A DNA stretch of 64,000 nt from assembly GCF_029490015.1 (NCBI RefSeq), contig NZ_CP120469.1, positions 62,001 to 126,000 on the forward strand, read 5' to 3'. Shown here in pieces: positions 39,764-47,641 of this stretch; position 1 is the first letter of the stretch; each line of letters starts with the position of its first letter. The translations under genes were made by a program, and so were the position numbers. Source of the stretch: Halobaculum limi. Lineage in GTDB: Archaea > Halobacteriota > Halobacteria > Halobacteriales > Haloferacaceae. The notes beneath the pieces were generated by a model. That model was not told the DNA's origin. It searched no databases and was given only the letters and a program-made list of their open reading frames with translations.

Positions 39764-39780
39764 GGTGGGGTAGTTCACCG
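39630..39780 (+). ncRNA. Predicted omega/right-end guide RNA (sense-overlapping with tnpB 3' end)
   Basis: The tnpB 3' end has stacked perfect stems: GGAGCG (39638-39643) / CGCTCC (39647-39652), and GATACC (39686-39691) / GGTATC (39694-39699). The right-end box follows the stop codon (39763), and the DNA beyond about 39780 would be the guide. Sense-overlapping tnpB RNAs are documented in haloarchaea, and TnpB omega RNAs come from this place. Boundaries are my estimate; no promoter was identified. Confidence 0.55.
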
Positions 39781-39924
39781 CTATCGCCGGTGTGCTCTCC
39801 TCGTGCCATCCCGAACGGCGAATTGCCCCGTCGAGCGGGTTCATCGGCGTCTCGGGCGATTGCCGTCCCGCTGGAACTGCGCTAGTCGTATTTGTTGGCT
39901 GGCAGAAAAGTTCGTTTCGCAGCT

Positions 39925-40347
39925 ATGACCGTAGACGAGCTTATGCGAACGTCGGTGATCACTGCACGACCAGACCACTCCGCGAGCGACCTCGCGGTAC
40001 TAATGCGCGACGAACAGGTCGGGAGCGTCGTCATCACGGAGGACGGCAAGCCGACCGGAATCGTCACTGACCGCGACCTAGCGGTCGGCGTTGTCGCCGA
40101 GAGCGCCGACCCCGACTCGAAGACGGCGCGGGAGTTGATGTCGAACGACGTGGTCACCGTTCCGCACGACATCGGCGTGTTCGAACTGTGTGACGAGTTC
40201 GCGGAGGCTCGCGTTCGCCGGATGCCGGTCGTCGGCGACGACGACACGCTCGCCGGAATCGTCACTCTCGACGACCTCCACGTTCTTCTCGTCGACGAAC
40301 AGGGCGACCTCGCACGTGCGGTGCAAGCGTCGATTCCGCCGTACTGA
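39925..40347 (+). CDS. CBS-domain pair protein
   Basis: 140 residues from ATG 39925 (MTVDELMRTSV). Two CBS motifs: about 5-65 (SVVITEDGKPTGIVTDRDLAVGVV) and 75-135 (RRMPVVGDDDTLAGIVTLDDLHVLLVDE). Such stand-alone CBS pairs bind adenosine nucleotides or S-adenosylmethionine and act as sensors on partner proteins. A hairpin follows the stop (40354-40377). A second stand-alone CBS gene lies at 60238 and is closely similar in plan. The upstream frame opening at 39892 adds 11 residues without CBS character. Confidence 0.88.
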   Translation: MTVDELMRTSVITARPDHSASDLAVLMRDEQVGSVVITEDGKPTGIVTDRDLAVGVVAESADPDSKTARELMSNDVVTVPHDIGVFELCDEFAEARVRRMPVVGDDDTLAGIVTLDDLHVLLVDEQGDLARAVQASIPPY

Positions 40348-40353
40348 ACGGGC

Positions 40354-40377
40354 CATCGGCACACGTCCGTGCCGATG
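40354..40377 (+). terminator. Hairpin after CBS gene
   Basis: CATCGGCAC (40354-40362) / GTGCCGATG (40369-40377), loop 6 nt. Perfect 9-bp stem starting 7 nt after the stop at 40347; no T-run follows. Terminator or mRNA-stabilising stem. Confidence 0.5.
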
Positions 40378-40459
40378 CTACCTTATGTCGTCGACCGTGC
40401 CACCTGTCGGTCTGTCTCACACTATCCTTATCCGGTCCCCCTGGCTACACGCGACGTAT

Positions 40460-41101
40460 ATGATGCTCCCGACCCACGCGCTCGCGGGGATGGCGCTCGC
40501 GCTCCCCGTGGCTGCTGTCGCTCCCGAGGCGACAGGCATCGCGCTCGTGGCGGGGCTTGTCGGCGGTGTCTTCCCCGACCTCGACTTATACGTCGGGCAC
40601 CGCCGAACCCTCCACTTCCCAGTGTACTACACCCTGCTGGCGGCAATCGCCGTCCCCCTCGCGTTCGTGTCGCCGACGACGCTCACGATCGTCGTGGCCG
40701 CGTGGGCGCTCGCTGCCGCCGCGCACTGTCTCGCCGACGTGTTCGGCGGCGGCCTTGAACTGCGTCCGTGGGAGGCGACCGCCGACCGTGCGGTGTACGA
40801 CCACTTCAACGGGCGCTGGATCGCCCCGAAGCGATGGGTTCGATACGACGGTGCACCTGAAGACTTGGCTGCCTCGCTCGTCCTCGCGGCGGCGCTGTGG
40901 GGACCCGTCGACGGCCCGCTTCGGACTGTTGTCGCGGCCGCACTCGTCGTCGCCGTCGTCTATGCCGCCCTCCGCCGCGTCCTGCCGACGGTGGCCGAGC
41001 GACTTGTCGGTGTACTGCCTGCCCACCTCGTCGGCTACCTCCCGGCACGGTACCTTGAGGCTGGCGAGCACGCTACTTCTGTCTCACACGACAGTCAGTA
41101 G
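40460..41101 (+). CDS. Membrane metal-dependent hydrolase, DUF457/YdjM family
   Basis: 213 residues, start MMLPTHALAG at ATG 40460. Motifs: P-T-H-A-L-A-G at the start, GLVGGVFPDLDLYVGHRRTLHFP with Asp, His and Arg, and AAAHCLADVFGGGLELRPWE: the His and Asp residues that form the metal site of the YdjM/DUF457 membrane hydrolases. Three or four membrane helices. The reaction is not known. The last part (APKRWVRYDGAPEDLAAS) is soluble. It is followed after 2 nt by the YjdF-like gene, so the pair is likely an operon. Confidence 0.8.
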   Translation: MMLPTHALAGMALALPVAAVAPEATGIALVAGLVGGVFPDLDLYVGHRRTLHFPVYYTLLAAIAVPLAFVSPTTLTIVVAAWALAAAAHCLADVFGGGLELRPWEATADRAVYDHFNGRWIAPKRWVRYDGAPEDLAASLVLAAALWGPVDGPLRTVVAAALVVAVVYAALRRVLPTVAERLVGVLPAHLVGYLPARYLEAGEHATSVSHDSQ

Positions 41102-41103
41102 CG

Positions 41104-41823
41104 ATGAGTGATGCGCTCCACCTCGGCGCGTTCGCGCTGCAGGCAGGCATCATTGCCGGCGGTGTTGTCGCACTCAAACGCCGGGACGCCTCCGCCGCGG
41201 TCAACGCCGTGTTCTCGCTGTCGGTCGCGGTCGTTCCATTCCTGTTGCCTGCGGTAACTGGAGATGGTGTGGCGCAGTCACTGGCATCCTCGCCGACGCT
41301 CCCGCTGTGGCTCGCGTTCGCCGGGTTCGTCCACGTCGTCGGGATGCTCGGCTGGTACGACACGGTGTGGTGGTGGGACCACCTCACGCACACCGTGTCG
41401 GCGGCGTTGCTCGCGTCGCTGGTGTACAGCGCCGTTGTCGTCGTGTTCGGTGGTGGTGGAGCGTCGGCGATGTCGTCGAGCGCACTCGCCGTCGTGACCG
41501 TCGCGTTCGTCTTCGCGGCGGGCGTGTTTTGGGAAGTGATCGAACTCGCCGCTCGCGATATCTCCGACTGGCTCGACATCGACCCGTTCCTCGTCCACTA
41601 CGGCTGGCGAGACACGGCGTACGACCTCGTGTTTGACCTCGTCGGGGCACTGCTCGTCGTCTGGTTCGACCTGGCGCTGTTCAAGTCGGTCGCCGCCGCA
41701 GCGCCGTCGGCAACCCGGACGCTGCTGCTCGTGGCCGGATGGGTGGTGGTCCTCGGAACGGTCGGGCTCTCGATTCCGATTGCGGTGTCGTCTGCACGCC
41801 GGCGGGGACTGTTCGGCGAGTGA
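41104..41823 (+). CDS. YjdF/DUF2238-like membrane protein
   Basis: 239 residues, start 2 nt after the hydrolase stop. Six to seven helices. The central YDTVWWWDHLTHTVSAALLASLVY and the later FWEVIE and YGWRDTAYDLVFDLVGALLVV match DUF2238 (YjdF) proteins. Conserved WWDHLTH and YGW-D-T-x-Y-D-x-V-x-D-L may bind metal or lipid. Function unknown; the pairing with DUF457 in the same operon suggests a lipid or metal role. Confidence 0.75.
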   Translation: MSDALHLGAFALQAGIIAGGVVALKRRDASAAVNAVFSLSVAVVPFLLPAVTGDGVAQSLASSPTLPLWLAFAGFVHVVGMLGWYDTVWWWDHLTHTVSAALLASLVYSAVVVVFGGGGASAMSSSALAVVTVAFVFAAGVFWEVIELAARDISDWLDIDPFLVHYGWRDTAYDLVFDLVGALLVVWFDLALFKSVAAAAPSATRTLLLVAGWVVVLGTVGLSIPIAVSSARRRGLFGE

Positions 41824-41953
41824 GCGGTTCGGATCGCGAGCGACGGGTCTGTGGTCGTCCCGTCGGTCAATAGCTGCCGCCGTCGTCACGCAGGAAACCC
41901 CTCTATGTGACCGACCTGCCGTCGTGCAACCCTCCCTCGGCGGTGGACGAAGC

Positions 41954-42001
41954 GTGGGCCGAAACCCCTTGCGGGGGAAAGCCCACGACTTCAGTCGTGG
42001 G
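41954..42001 (+). repeat. Orphan TnpB-type right-end hairpins
   Basis: GTGGGC (41954-41959) can pair with GCCCAC (41981-41986); CCCC (41965-41968) / GGGG (41973-41976) forms a small stem; CCCACGACT (41982-41990) / AGTCGTGGG (41993-42001) is a perfect 9-bp stem with loop TC. The last 23 nt (AAGCCC onward) are the same as the minus-strand form at 32470-32489. The two stems exclude each other, as in omega RNA pseudoknots. It ends 4 nt before the amino-acid permease stop codon. Confidence 0.6.
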
Positions 42002-42005
42002 TAGC

Positions 42006-43268
42006 TTACACGAGACTGCTCACGTAGAAGCCGAGCAACAGCAGCGACGTGAAGACGCCGAGAACCGCGGTCCCAGAGATTCGCCCGACCGTCAGCGGTG
42101 CAGTGAACCCCGTGCGGTCGCTCGGGCGGTCGTACCGGAGGCGAACGAGCGCCGCGTTCACCGCGACGAACACAAGCAATAGCGCAGCATTCGCGACGCC
42201 GGCGACCACGACGAGGTCGCCCAAGAGGACGAACGGCACGGTCAACGCACCGACGAGCGCGACGGCAAGATACGGTGTGTGCTGACGGGGGTGGACACGC
42301 GAGAATGCGGTGGGAAGCGAGCGATACTCCGACTTTGCGACGCCGTACGTCAGCCGCGAGGTTGACACGAGCAACACGAGGACAGTGTTGGCCGTCGCCG
42401 CGAGTGCGACTGCACCCACGAGCGCTCCGACAGTAGCTCCGCCGCCCGCTTCCGCGACGACCGCGAGCGGTGAGGCGGACGTTCCGAGCACGGCCGTATC
42501 CGTAAGCGCGACCGCAGAGAGGGCGACGGCGACGTAGATGACTGTCGTGATCGCGATAGCGAGGACGACTGCCTGGGGGATGGTCGTCGTCGGGTTCTCC
42601 GTCTCCTCGGCGACGGTCACGATGGACCCGAATCCCAGATACGCGAAGAACAGCAGGAACGTCGCCTCGACGACGCCGACCGCGCCGCCCGTGGCGTCGA
42701 ACACGTCGACGGTCCCCCACGACCCGAACCCGACCCAGATAACGACTGCGAGGCCGCCGACTTCGGCGGCGGTGAACACGAGGTTGAGTTTCGCGGAGAG
42801 GTCGATGCCCCAGTAGTTGATGAACGAGGCGACGGCGACGAGGCCGAGCGCCGCCACCGTCGTTGAGATAGCCAAGAATCCGGAGAGGTAGCCCGCGAAC
42901 GCGATTGCGACGGCGGCCGCCGACACGACACCGACGAACACACGCAGCGCAGCGACCGCCTCCGCAAGGCGCTTGCTCCCGAACGCCGATCGGACATACA
43001 CGTAGTCGCCCTCGCCCTGTGGATACCTAGAGGCGAGTTCGGCATAACTGAGGCCGGTGAACGACGCGGTGACGCCCGCCAGCAACACAGAGATGACGAC
43101 TGCTTCGCCCGCGATGCCCGCCGCCGCGCCGAGGACGGCGTAGATGCCCGCCCCGAGGATGAGGCCGACGCCGTACACGACGACTTCGAAGAAACTGAGA
43201 TCGCGGCGAAGCGTCGGGCCCGCCGCCGCACTCGCACCCGGACCATCGCCTCCGTCGGATCCGCTCAC
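42006..43268 (-). CDS. APC family amino acid permease
   Basis: 420 residues, GTG start at 43268, 12 hydrophobic segments. The first, FFEVVVYGVGLILGAGIYAVLGAAAGIAG, has the G-x-G-I-Y/F substrate-site loop of the APC superfamily, and LSYAELASRYPQGEGDYVYVRSAFGSKRLAE is the conserved second loop. Likely a proton- or sodium-coupled amino-acid importer. The start overlaps the stop of the flavin/PPOX gene upstream by 4 nt (GTGA), so they share an mRNA. A TnpB-type right-end hairpin sits 4 nt after its stop codon. Confidence 0.88.
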   Translation of the reverse strand: MSGSDGGDGPGASAAAGPTLRRDLSFFEVVVYGVGLILGAGIYAVLGAAAGIAGEAVVISVLLAGVTASFTGLSYAELASRYPQGEGDYVYVRSAFGSKRLAEAVAALRVFVGVVSAAAVAIAFAGYLSGFLAISTTVAALGLVAVASFINYWGIDLSAKLNLVFTAAEVGGLAVVIWVGFGSWGTVDVFDATGGAVGVVEATFLLFFAYLGFGSIVTVAEETENPTTTIPQAVVLAIAITTVIYVAVALSAVALTDTAVLGTSASPLAVVAEAGGGATVGALVGAVALAATANTVLVLLVSTSRLTYGVAKSEYRSLPTAFSRVHPRQHTPYLAVALVGALTVPFVLLGDLVVVAGVANAALLLVFVAVNAALVRLRYDRPSDRTGFTAPLTVGRISGTAVLGVFTSLLLLGFYVSSLV

Positions 43269-43720
43269 ACCTCGGGTGAGGACTCTTTCCGTCCGGTCAA
43301 CTCCGTGGGCGAAAGCCGATAGAACTCGAACTGTACGTCTGCGGTCGGTTGTCCGAATACGTCCATCAGCGGGATACCGACTCGGCTGAGTCCCTCCAGC
43401 GTCTCGGTCGCGATGCCGTTGTCGGTCGTCTCCTCGAGTTCGCCGGAGGCGACGACGCTGCGCCAGTCCCCGTCGACCGTGTCGTACGTGACGAACGTCA
43501 CCGCGCGGTGTTCCAGCGGGGGTTTGTTGCTGTCACTCCCGACCGCGAGCCGGAAGTAGAAGACGGCTTCCTGCTCGTCGTAGCCGTAGGAGACGGGGAT
43601 GCTGTGGGGCGGACCGGCCTCGTCGGTGTCGGTCCCGAACGACAGGACGCCGACGCCGCCGTCGCCGAGGAACTCGTCGCGCTCTGCCTCGTCCATCACC
43701 ACCGCGTCGGGGGCACTCAT
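43265..43720 (-). CDS. Pyridoxamine 5'-phosphate oxidase-fold protein
   Basis: 151 residues from ATG 43720 (MSAPDAVVMD). Flavin-binding split-barrel: GGVGVLSFGTDTDEAGPPHSIPVSYGYDEQEAVFYFRLAVGSDSNKPPLEHRAVTFVTYD then WRSVVASGELEE and FQFEFYRLSPTELTGRK-like end. Members use FMN, F420 or haem. It is the first gene of a two-gene operon with the amino-acid permease. Start at the longer ATG 43765 adds 15 residues that overlap the likely promoter. Confidence 0.85.
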   Translation of the reverse strand: MSAPDAVVMDEAERDEFLGDGGVGVLSFGTDTDEAGPPHSIPVSYGYDEQEAVFYFRLAVGSDSNKPPLEHRAVTFVTYDTVDGDWRSVVASGELEETTDNGIATETLEGLSRVGIPLMDVFGQPTADVQFEFYRLSPTELTGRKESSPEV

Positions 43721-43808
43721 ACGTCGGGATACGTTACCGAGCGTGAAAAAGTGACACGTCGACAAGACGTCGGTACGACGGTGCTAACGATGTACGTCGC
43801 TCCCGAGT

Positions 43809-44738
43809 GTGTCGACCGTGCTGGTCGAACTCGCCCTGTTCGTCGCTGGCCTCGCGGCGTTAGTGGTCGGTGCGAACCGAGCGGTCACCGCCGCGGGCGA
43901 CCTGGCGCTGTACTACGGCCTGTCGCCGTTTTTCATTGGCGTCACGCTCATCTCCGTGGGCACGTCCATCCCCGAGATGGTCACCTCCGTCTACGGGGCG
44001 TACTACGGCGCGGGCGAGGTGGTTGTCGGCAACATCGTCGGGTCGGAGACCGCACAGATCACACTCGCCATCGGCGTGGTGGCGCTCATCGCGCCGTTCG
44101 TCACCGAGCGACGGAACGTCCTGCTGTACGGCAGCGCGATGCTGTTGGCGATGATCGTAATGTTGCTCACGCTCGATGACGGCGTGATCGGTCGCTCGGA
44201 GGGGTTCCTGATGATGCTCGCGTACGTCCAGTTCATCTACACCCTCTACTCCAACGAGGGCGGCGAAGAGATATCCGAGGAGGTGCTCGAACCGATCCGG
44301 ACACCGGGCGAGGCGGTCCCTTGGGTGGTCTTAGGGCTAATCGCGGTCGTCGTCGGCGGCCAACTGGCGGTCTCGAACGGCGTGGCCCTGGCGACACTCG
44401 CGGGCGTTCCCGCGTACCTGGTCGGCCTGTTGACTGGTCTCGGGACGACGATGCCCGAAATCGTCGTCGCCGGTGTGGCCGCTCGTCGCGGCGACGGCGG
44501 TATCTCCGTGGGATCGATCCTCGGCAGCAACATCACCGACCCCGTGTTCTCGCTCGGCGTCGGTGCGCTGTTGTTCGACGTGACTGTAGGGATCACGCCG
44601 GGTGTGACTCGCTCTCTGGCGTACATGGTCATCGTCTCAGTCGTCGTACTCGGTCTGTTCTACTGGCGGCGCGGGATCGACCGCCGTGCCGGGGTCGTCT
44701 GTATCCTCCTGTATCTCCCGTCGCTCGTGCTAGTGTGA
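43809..44738 (+). CDS. Sodium/calcium antiporter (CaCA family)
   Basis: 309 residues, GTG start at 43809. Ten hydrophobic segments with the two inverted alpha repeats: GLSPFFIGVTLISVGTSIPEMVTSVYGAYYGAGEVVVGNIVGSETAQI and LVGLLTGLGTTMPEIVVAGVAARRGDGGISVGSILGSNITDPVFSLG. Both contain the conserved Gly-Thr-Ser/Thr-x-Pro-Glu and Gly-Asn/Ser-Asn motifs. It exchanges calcium for sodium or protons in the cell membrane. The next genes, DUF211 and VIT1-like, follow on the same strand. Confidence 0.92.
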   Translation: MSTVLVELALFVAGLAALVVGANRAVTAAGDLALYYGLSPFFIGVTLISVGTSIPEMVTSVYGAYYGAGEVVVGNIVGSETAQITLAIGVVALIAPFVTERRNVLLYGSAMLLAMIVMLLTLDDGVIGRSEGFLMMLAYVQFIYTLYSNEGGEEISEEVLEPIRTPGEAVPWVVLGLIAVVVGGQLAVSNGVALATLAGVPAYLVGLLTGLGTTMPEIVVAGVAARRGDGGISVGSILGSNITDPVFSLGVGALLFDVTVGITPGVTRSLAYMVIVSVVVLGLFYWRRGIDRRAGVVCILLYLPSLVLV

Positions 44739-44837
44739 CGTGGCCCTCTCCCGTCGTCGCCGAGGCGGTGGGCGTCGTCTACCATCGCCTCGGAACCGCG
44801 GCGGGTGTATTAGCCGGTCGACGGCGTACCCCTGTGT

Positions 44838-45128
44838 ATGGCCGTGGTCCGTCGCATCGTCGTGGACGTGTTGAAACCGCACAGTCCACCGCTCGTGGAG
44901 TTCACCGAACGCATCAGCGAGACGGAGGGCGTCGAGAGTACACACGCTCGGCTGATCGAGTTCGACCGCGAGGTGCAGAACATCGAGGTGACTGTCGAGG
45001 GATCGGACGTGGACTACGACGCCGTTGAGGAGACGGTTGAAGAGATCGGCGCGTCGATCCACTCGATCGACGAGGTCGTCTGTGGTGACCTCCCCTCAAC
45101 CCGACCACGGACGACACGGACGGAGTGA
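44838..45128 (+). CDS. DUF211 family protein
   Basis: 96 residues. MAVVRRIVVDVLKPHSPPLVEFTERISETEGVESTHARLIEFDREVQNIEVTVEGSDVDYDAVEETVEEIGASIHSIDEVVCG matches the DUF211 ferredoxin-like fold, a small archaeal protein thought to bind a metal or nucleotide. It is 6 nt from the VIT1-like gene; in archaea these two families often go together. Confidence 0.88.
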   Translation: MAVVRRIVVDVLKPHSPPLVEFTERISETEGVESTHARLIEFDREVQNIEVTVEGSDVDYDAVEETVEEIGASIHSIDEVVCGDLPSTRPRTTRTE

Positions 45129-45134
45129 TCGACT

Positions 45135-45716
45135 GTGTCGTCTCGTCTCGACGGAATCGTCGACGCTATCGGGCGCGAGGAAGTTCGTGCCATCGCCCGG
45201 CGCTACTTCATCTCAAATGGGTTCGACGGTACACTAACTGGGATTGGGATCACCGTCGGTGCGCTCCTCTCGGGTGTCGACGACGGCGGAATCGTCGTCA
45301 GGATCGGATTGAGCGCCGCCGTTGGCCTCGGCACATCCGCGGTGTGGAGCGTCTGGGAGATCGAACGAGCAGAGACACTCTCTGAGATTCGACGGTTAGA
45401 AGCCGCGATGTTAGTCGACCTGGACGACACACGCATCGAACACCAACACCAGGCCGGTCGCTTGGTCAACGCAGTCGCTAGTGGCCTTGGCCCGTTGATC
45501 GGAATCCTCCTTCCGCTCACTCCGTTTGCGTTTGAGGGCGTCGCGTTCACGATGTGGGGCGCGACCGTCGCGTCGATCGGCCTCGCCGTCGCGGTGCTCG
45601 GTGTCTTCGGCGCGTATATGGGGTCGATCTCCGGCCAGCGATGGTACGTCGCGGCTGCACGGATGGCGGTTGCGGGTCTCGTCGTCGCTGCAGTGACGGT
45701 AGTGTTGCCAGCGTGA
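45135..45716 (+). CDS. VIT1/CCC1-like membrane transporter
   Basis: 193 residues, GTG start at 45135. YFISNGFDGTLTGIGITVGALLSGVDDGGIVVRIGLSAAVGLGTSAVWSVWEIERAE is the conserved N-terminal pair of helices of the VIT1/CCC1-like family, then helices at about 115-135, 142-160 and 172-190. Members move iron or manganese. It lies 6 nt after DUF211 and 69 nt before the SLC13-type gene. The position of acidic residues in the loop EIRRLEAAMLVDLDDTRIEHQHQ suggests a metal-binding loop. Confidence 0.78.
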   Translation: MSSRLDGIVDAIGREEVRAIARRYFISNGFDGTLTGIGITVGALLSGVDDGGIVVRIGLSAAVGLGTSAVWSVWEIERAETLSEIRRLEAAMLVDLDDTRIEHQHQAGRLVNAVASGLGPLIGILLPLTPFAFEGVAFTMWGATVASIGLAVAVLGVFGAYMGSISGQRWYVAAARMAVAGLVVAAVTVVLPA

Positions 45717-45785
45717 TGTACCCCCCGTCAGCAGGGTGAGAGCCGACGAAACGGTGAACAGGTAGCCGAGCGAACAAGTACGCCG

Positions 45786-47630
45786 ATGGTGTCCCTGCCG
45801 CCGCCTGAAGCCCTCGTCGTGTTCGTCCTCGTGGCTGCGGCGGTGGTGGCATTCGCAACGGAGGTGGTCTCACCTGATGTCACCGCAATCGGCGTCGTCG
45901 TCGCGGTGGTTGTATTCGAACCGTGGACAGGTATCGGCACCGACGAGGCATTCGTCGGTTTCGCAAATACGGCGACCATCACCGTCGTCGCGATGTATAT
46001 GATCAGCGAGGGCGTGTATCGGACTGGCCTGGTTCGCCGACTCGGCGCACTCGTCTCACGTGTCGCGCGCGGCAGCGACTCTTGGCTGTTGGCGACCATC
46101 CTCGTCCTCGCCGGCGGATTGGCTGGCGTCGTTAACAACACACCCGTCGTGGGTGTGTTCTTACCGATGGTGACAGAGTTGGCCGACGAGTACCGCATCT
46201 CGCCGTCGAAACTCCTGATGCCGTTGTCGTTCGCTGCGATGCTCGGCGGGACGCTCACGCTCGTCGGCACATCGACGACGCTGCTCGCGAGCACGCTCTC
46301 GGCACGACTCCTCGACCACCCGTTCTCGATGTTCGAGTTCACCCATCTGGGGGTGCTCGGCCTCGTTGTCGGCGTGGCGTACCTCCTCACGGTTGGGCAG
46401 CGACTCCTTCCTGCGCGCGTCGAACCGTCGGTTGACCTCATTGGGGCGTTTGAACTACGCGACCATCTTTCTCGACTGTATGTCCGGGAGGCGTCGCCGC
46501 TCGTGGATCGCCCGCTGTCGGAGGCGCTCGAGGATCTGCCGGTCGATCCGGACGCCGACGTGATCGAGGTGGTTCGAGACAGCGACCGATTCGAAGCCCC
46601 ATCTACTGAGTTCCGCCTCGTTCCGGGCGACGTGATTACGGTCCGGGCGAACCGACGCGTGTTGCGAACACTTGCCGCCGAACTCGACTTATGGCTGTTG
46701 CCGTGGGTTCGAATCAGTGACCTGGGGATGACGCTCCCCGCGGGTATTGGGACGCTCGTTGAGGTCCGGGTCCCCGTCGATTCTGCACACGTCGGCGCTC
46801 GCGTGGGCGATCTCGGCGTGTACGAGCGGTACGCAGCGACCCTACTTGGAGTACGCCGCGGTGACGATCGGATCCGCGACGATCTCGACGACGTCGAACT
46901 CGAATCTGGTGACCTGTTGCTGTTTCACGCCAGCGAGAAACACCTCGACCTGTTGCGTGATTCGTCGAACCTCGTGGTTCAGACAGTCGTCGGTGAGGGC
47001 GCCATCGACGCGGGCCGCAAGCGCACCAGAGACTTCCGCGAGAATCGGGCGTGGGTTGCCGTCGCTATCGTCGCTGGCGTTGTCGGCGTCGCGGCGCTTG
47101 GTCTCGTCTCAATCGCTATCTCGGCGCTGGCAGGTGTCGTCGTGATGGTGGTTGCAGGCGTGCTCACACCAAAGGAGGCGTACGACTCGGTGTCGTGGGA
47201 CGTCATTTTCCTGCTCGCAGGGATGGTCCCTCTTGGCATCGCGCTGGAGCGATCTGGGGGTGCTGCATACCTCGCGGACCTATTCGTGGGTGCGGCGATC
47301 CTGCTCCCCCCGGTGGTCGTCCTCGGCGCGTGTTATCTATTGACCGCGGTAATTACGAACGTCATCAGCAACACCGCGACGGTCGTGGTCGTCCTTCCAG
47401 TTGCCGTCGACGTCGCCCTGCGCTTGCAGGCCAACGCGTTCGCGTTCGTCCTCGCGGTGACGTTCGCCGCGAGCACGTCGTTCCTGACGCCCATTGGATA
47501 CCAGACGAACCTGATGGTGTACGGTCCCGGCGGCTACGAGTTCGGCGACTTCTTCCGTGTGGGCGTCCCGCTGCAACTCCTCTTGGCCGTCGTGACGACT
47601 GCGGGGATCTGGGCGTTCTGGGGGCTCTGA
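45786..47630 (+). CDS. SLC13-type permease with TrkA_C domains
   Basis: 614 residues. N-terminal (1-200) and C-terminal (400-614) membrane regions with motifs GLAGVVNNTPVVGVFLPMV, GGTLTLVGTSTTLL, ITNVISNTATVVVVLPVAV and FLTPIGYQTNLMVYGPGGY, the signatures of the CitT/ArsB/SLC13 family. Between them are two RCK_C/TrkA_C domains (about 222-305 and 315-390: LIGAFELRDHLSRLYVREASPLVDRPLSEALEDLPVDPDADVIEVVRDSDRF; VPVDSAHVGARVGDLGVYERYAATLLGVRRGD), which bind ligands and gate transport. It probably moves sulfate, a dicarboxylate or another anion with sodium. It is convergent with the sugar-isomerase-like gene, 11 nt between stops. Confidence 0.9.
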   Translation: MVSLPPPEALVVFVLVAAAVVAFATEVVSPDVTAIGVVVAVVVFEPWTGIGTDEAFVGFANTATITVVAMYMISEGVYRTGLVRRLGALVSRVARGSDSWLLATILVLAGGLAGVVNNTPVVGVFLPMVTELADEYRISPSKLLMPLSFAAMLGGTLTLVGTSTTLLASTLSARLLDHPFSMFEFTHLGVLGLVVGVAYLLTVGQRLLPARVEPSVDLIGAFELRDHLSRLYVREASPLVDRPLSEALEDLPVDPDADVIEVVRDSDRFEAPSTEFRLVPGDVITVRANRRVLRTLAAELDLWLLPWVRISDLGMTLPAGIGTLVEVRVPVDSAHVGARVGDLGVYERYAATLLGVRRGDDRIRDDLDDVELESGDLLLFHASEKHLDLLRDSSNLVVQTVVGEGAIDAGRKRTRDFRENRAWVAVAIVAGVVGVAALGLVSIAISALAGVVVMVVAGVLTPKEAYDSVSWDVIFLLAGMVPLGIALERSGGAAYLADLFVGAAILLPPVVVLGACYLLTAVITNVISNTATVVVVLPVAVDVALRLQANAFAFVLAVTFAASTSFLTPIGYQTNLMVYGPGGYEFGDFFRVGVPLQLLLAVVTTAGIWAFWGL

Positions 47631-47641
47631 TCGACGGGTAG

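Larger units (their letters stand above)
38279..39780 (+). mobile_element. IS200/IS605-family TnpB-only element (IS1341 type)
   Basis: Non-autonomous transposon-like unit holding a small RHH gene, tnpB and a structured 3' end; there is no tnpA. The right end is marked by TAGGGTGGGGTAGTTCA directly after the tnpB stop, a sequence I associate with right ends of such elements in haloarchaea. The left end is uncertain, placed at about 38279 near GCGACCGAAGGGAGCG; a cut site cannot be fixed from one copy. The two orphan right-end hairpins at 32470 and 41954 show that related elements have moved here. Confidence 0.6.

Noticed and set aside
38279-39780. Search for tnpA or target-site duplication around tnpB
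   Set aside because: No Y1 transposase gene is present, and a single copy gives no reliable duplication; IS605-type elements make none.
41278-42720. 480-codon minus-strand frame
   Set aside because: It overlaps real genes on both strands (YjdF-like, APC permease), is Arg-rich and has no domain.
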